This document shows, piece after piece, positions 61,157 through 64,000 of a stretch of 64,000 nucleotides of DNA; the first letter of the stretch is position 1, and each line of letters starts with the position of its first letter. Under the pieces are notes generated by a model. The model saw only the letters and a program-made list of their open reading frames with translations, made no database searches and was not told the DNA's origin. Position numbers and translations under genes: made by a program. The stretch is from Synaphobranchus kaupii (taxonomy: Eukaryota; Chordata; Actinopteri; Anguilliformes; Synaphobranchidae). The stretch lies in assembly GCA_029718625.1 (NCBI GenBank), contig CM056376.1, positions 116,574,263 through 116,638,262 on the forward strand, read 5' to 3'.

Positions 61157-62772
61157 CAGTTGTGTTAAAAAAAATAGCAGTACAACATCAGTAACCTGAT
61201 GAACCACTGTTATTAGTAGTAGTGATATTTCTGCATGGCAAATAATTTACTTGTAGATGTAGTAGTGTAATAGAAAAACAACAGACCCAACTGTCATGAC
61301 ATGCACGCTGCTTGTTCTGAGTAATTGACTCATTCATTGAAAGGGGCGTGTTCAAAATAGTAGCAGTGTGGAGTTTAATTAGAGAATTCATTCATTCTGT
61401 GAAAAAACAGGTGTCATTAATTGTCCTTTAAGGAAGAAGGGAAGCAAATGTTTCACACATTGTTAGAAAATATATTTCCTTCTGAATTGCTAAGTAAAAT
61501 GGGCCGTTCCAAACATTGTTCGGAGGAACAACGTAATTTGATTAAAAAGTTGATTGGAGAGGGGAAAACGTATAAAGAAGTGCAGCAAATTATAGGATGC
61601 TCAGCTAAAATGATCTCAAATGCTTTAAAATGGCAAGAAAAACCCGAAACACACAGAAGAAAACGAGCAACTAAAACGGATCGAAGAATAGTCAGAATGG
61701 CAAAGATTCAGCCAATCATCACCTCCAGAAAGATCAAAGATGATCTAAAATTACCTGTAAGTGCTGTTACAGTCAGAAGACGTTTGATCGAAGCTAAGCT
61801 ATCAGCAAGAAGCCCCCGTAAAGCACCATTGTTGAAAAACGGCAAGTGCAGAATCGGTTAAAATTTGCCAAGGAACACATCGATTGGCCCAAAGAGAAAT
61901 GGCGTAACATTCTGTGGGCTGATGAGTATAATTGTTCTTTTCGGGTCCAGTGGTCGTCGACAGTACGTCAGACGACCCTCGGGTACTGAATTCAAGCCAC
62001 AGTACACTGTGAAGACAGTAAAGCATGGTGGCGCAAAAATCATGGTATGGGGATGTTTTTCATACTACGGTGTTGGGCCTATTTATCGTATACCAGGGAT
62101 CATGGATCAATTTGAATACATCAAAATACTTGGAGATTATGTTGCCGTATGCCGAAGAGGAAATGCCCCTGAAATGGGTGTTTCAACAAGACAACGACCC
62201 CAAACACACGAGTAAGCGAGCAGCATCTTGCTTCCAGACAAAAAGGATTGAGGTAATAGAGTGGCCAGCTCAATCCCCCGACTTCAAACCCATTGAAAAC
62301 TTGTGGGGTGACATTAAAAATGCCGTTTCTGAAGCAAAACCAAAAAATTCACAGGAACTGTGGAATGTAGTTTGTTCATCCTGGGCTGAAATACCGGTTT
62401 CTAGGTGCCAGAAATTGGTTGACTCGATGCAACGCAGATGCGCAGCAGTTATCAAAAACAATGGTTATGCAACTAAATATTAGTTCAGTAATTTAAAGTG
62501 AAGTTAAACCTTGAAAAATTTCTTCAGTTTATACAGTAAGTGTTTGAAGAGAAAAATGTCAACACTGCTATTTTTTTGAACAGATTAATATTCCTTTTCT
62601 TTGCTTCCTGTAAAAGAATAACGCAGACTTGATAAAATTTGTGAATGCTTTGATTTGGAATTGAATGTGTAATGTTTCCACTACATTTGAAATATGGAAC
62701 TAAAAGCCATTAAAAAATATTTGCACTTTATTCACTTTTTTTAACGCACTGCTATTTATTTGAACACAACTG
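61157..62772 (+). mobile_element. Tc1-like transposon, nearly full length
   Basis: The 1.62-kb element starts CAGTTGTGTTAAAAAAAATA(GCAGT) and ends with the imperfect inverse (ACTGCTATTTATTTGAACAC then AACTG). TA lies at 61155-61156 and 62773-62774. A near-copy of the terminal word (CACTGCTATTTTTTTGAACA) occurs internally at about 62562-62582, so the right end carries two inverted sites. It contains a degenerate + strand transposase gene. Confidence 0.92.
61499..62483 (+). pseudogene. Tc1-like (DD34E) transposase, frameshifted
   Basis: The likely start is ATG 61499 (MGRSKHCSEEQRN). Helix-turn-helix halves (ITSRKIKDDL, SAVTVRRRLIEAKL) run in one frame to a stop at 61859. The conserved [21 protein letters not shown] continues in another frame from about 61846, giving the first catalytic Asp at 61921. 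After about 61930 the original frame returns ([14 protein letters not shown] to ILGDY). After about 62140 a third frame carries FQQDNDPKHTS (Asp 62190) and KPIENLWGDI (Glu 62295). The Asp-Glu spacing is exactly 34 residues, the Tc1 hallmark. At least three frameshifts make it inactive, although all three catalytic codons persist. Confidence 0.92.
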
Positions 62773-62774
62773 TA

Positions 62775-63452
62775 TGTCTAGATTCTGAGTACAATGTGGA
62801 GGTGATGAGACATGTGCACCTAGTAGTCCTAGATGTACTGTATTATCCCTCCATGTCACAATGTCTATCAATATTTCATGAAGGTTTTAAATAAGATCAA
62901 GATGGAGAGAGATCCATTACTTTATTTTTCCCACTGGCTCATTTTCCCAGACTCCAATGCATGGTTTATACATTGTTGCAGGTGCAAGTGAAAGAAATGT
63001 TCCATAGGGGATCGTAATCTCAGTAAACTGAAAAGGACACTGCAAAGAAAGGATTGTTTAATTTAATTTCATTTTAGCATGAATAATTAGGATATCTATT
63101 TACAGAGTTATGACAACATACAAAAGTGCAAAATGATCATTAATATAAGAAAAATACTGTAAAAAGGAATTTTGTTTTGAAAAAAAAAAACAGAAAAGTA
63201 CTTTGCACTGACACAAAACACTAACCCTATAAAAGACAATAACATCAAAGTCTACAGTCTCCTAGCTTCAGCACTGGTACACAATACATATGACACAGTG
63301 GGACATATATTCATTTAAAGAAGATACAAGTGCAACTGTGTTCATTTGTATCACGGCTGTGTAATTAAGGTTATGCATGCACAGTTCTGCCTGAGTTTAG
63401 TTGCCGTATCATTCCCAGTCGAATGCATCGTGTCCCAATGGTCTAAAAGGTG
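62775..63452 (-). other. Probable 3' UTR of the minus-strand gene, and intergenic DNA
   Basis: On the minus strand this follows the TAA at 63453-63455. The first canonical AATAAA met is at 62921-62926 (TTTATT on +), giving a possible 3' UTR of about 530 bases that ends just before the Tc1-like element. Inference from one signal word. Confidence 0.3.
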
Positions 63453-63546
63453 TTAATTCAACGCGTAGTTAAACTGGTTTGAAAATTTTTCATGCTTCCT
63501 TTTGTCCACTCGATTCATAGCCTCTGTTACTCGCCTCATGGAACTT
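63453..63546 (-). CDS. Candidate terminal exon of an unidentified minus-strand gene
   Basis: On the minus strand a branch-like TTCTAAAT and a long pyrimidine tract lead to TTATCGCCAG, then 94 bases of open sequence ending in TAA. Taken after one base of a split codon, it encodes 30 residues: SSMRRVTEAMNRVDKRKHEK followed by FSNQFNYALN. The peptide is charged, helical-looking, free of low complexity and unlike any transposon protein here. Other frames hit a stop inside the exon (for example TGA at codon 19 of the unsplit frame). Upstream exons would lie beyond the right edge or in the remaining 450 bases, where none was recognised. I cannot name the gene. It would converge tail-to-tail with the homeobox gene. 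Confidence 0.55.
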
Positions 63547-64000
63547 CTGGCGATAAGAAGAAAAGAATAAAAAGATTTAGAAAATACCTTAGGTTCCAGA
63601 CTCCAGTTTCCATGTATGCTCTATTTCAGAGTGCAGTTTCTCTGTGCCAGCAGTAACTGGCTCATTTAATAACAATATATAAATAGACATAAGATGTATA
63701 CTACTGACATCCACATCAATTCAATCTGTAAGAAAACAAATGTTCTTATTATAGATGTACATCATCCCTCACATTGAAGCTTGTGAACATTAAGCCCATA
63801 AGATGTACCGCTTAAAACGTGCCTGGAGGTCAATTTTGCTCACCGCACTCCCAATACCTCTAATATCACATGTCCTGAACCACTGATATCACACTCCACA
63901 TCACTAATATCACACCACATACAATGCTTATATCACACACTCCACATTATTGATAGCCCAAAAGACTTAAAATCTCAAATCCCCATCTACTTAAAGAACT
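63547..64000 (-). other. Presumed intron of the minus-strand gene
   Basis: AT-rich sequence with loose repeats of (T)AATATCACA and CACTCCACA words at 63860-63950. No further exon is recognisable before the window ends. Confidence 0.3.

Noticed and set aside
61157..62772. Functional transposase gene
   Set aside because: At least three frameshifts and an early stop break the reading frame, although the catalytic codons survive.

Overview
The window looks like vertebrate nuclear DNA, most probably from a ray-finned (teleost) fish. It is AT-rich and gene-poor, with long introns and intergenic space. It is full of fish-type repeats: Tc1/mariner elements with TA target duplications, hAT- and Harbinger-like MITEs, an L2-like LINE with a SINE that shares its tail, (CA)n microsatellites and long minisatellites. 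I cannot name the species. No prokaryotic gene organisation, CRISPR array, phage or operon is visible.

Only one complete protein-coding gene is well supported. It is an NK1-class homeobox gene (nkx1.2-like) on the + strand: exon 1 at 51941-52373, a 3.06-kb intron with GT/AG ends, and exon 2 at 55433-56148, giving 382 codons. A second, easily missed piece of coding sequence is a 94-base exon on the minus strand at 63453-63546. It looks like the last exon of an unidentified gene that continues beyond the right edge. The two genes converge, separated by about 7 kb that contains a Tc1-like transposon.

Layout. 0.4-1.4 kb: minus-strand L2-like LINE remnant. 1.9-3.3 kb: a MITE with long terminal inverted repeats, plus a Tc1/mariner end. 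3.7-5.3 kb: 16-bp, (GT)n and 19-bp tandem arrays. 5.3-17.7 kb: dispersed repeats and MITEs (one carries another repeat inside it), a 2.1-kb Harbinger-like element, and two GC-rich stretches that may be regulatory. 17.76-23.08 kb: two directly abutting minisatellites (29/35-bp and 34/36-bp units), the first with an internal ~1.25-kb duplicated block. 25.9-26.3 kb: a 49-bp array with identical copies. 26-36 kb: mostly non-coding, with a hAT MITE bounded by an 8-bp target duplication, an internally deleted Tc1-like element and a SINE. 36.7-37.3 kb: a 40-bp array. 41-43.5 kb: a large near-perfect inverted repeat and two adjacent MITEs. 43.5-51.5 kb: a transposon-poor flank upstream of the homeobox gene, with homeodomain-type TAAT words, an OCT/SOX-type site pair and a long GAA tract. 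52-56 kb: the homeobox gene. 59.3 kb: a long CG/CA tract. 61.2-62.8 kb: a nearly full-length but frameshifted Tc1-like transposon.

The arrangement (one developmental transcription factor in a large non-coding territory) is typical of a developmental regulatory landscape. No novel multi-gene system was found. The points most worth a second look are the short hidden exon, the paired minisatellites with their higher-order duplication, the ~117-bp inverted repeat at 41 kb, and the candidate regulatory elements around the homeobox gene. Most long open frames in the window are artefacts of tandem arrays whose unit length is not a multiple of three.
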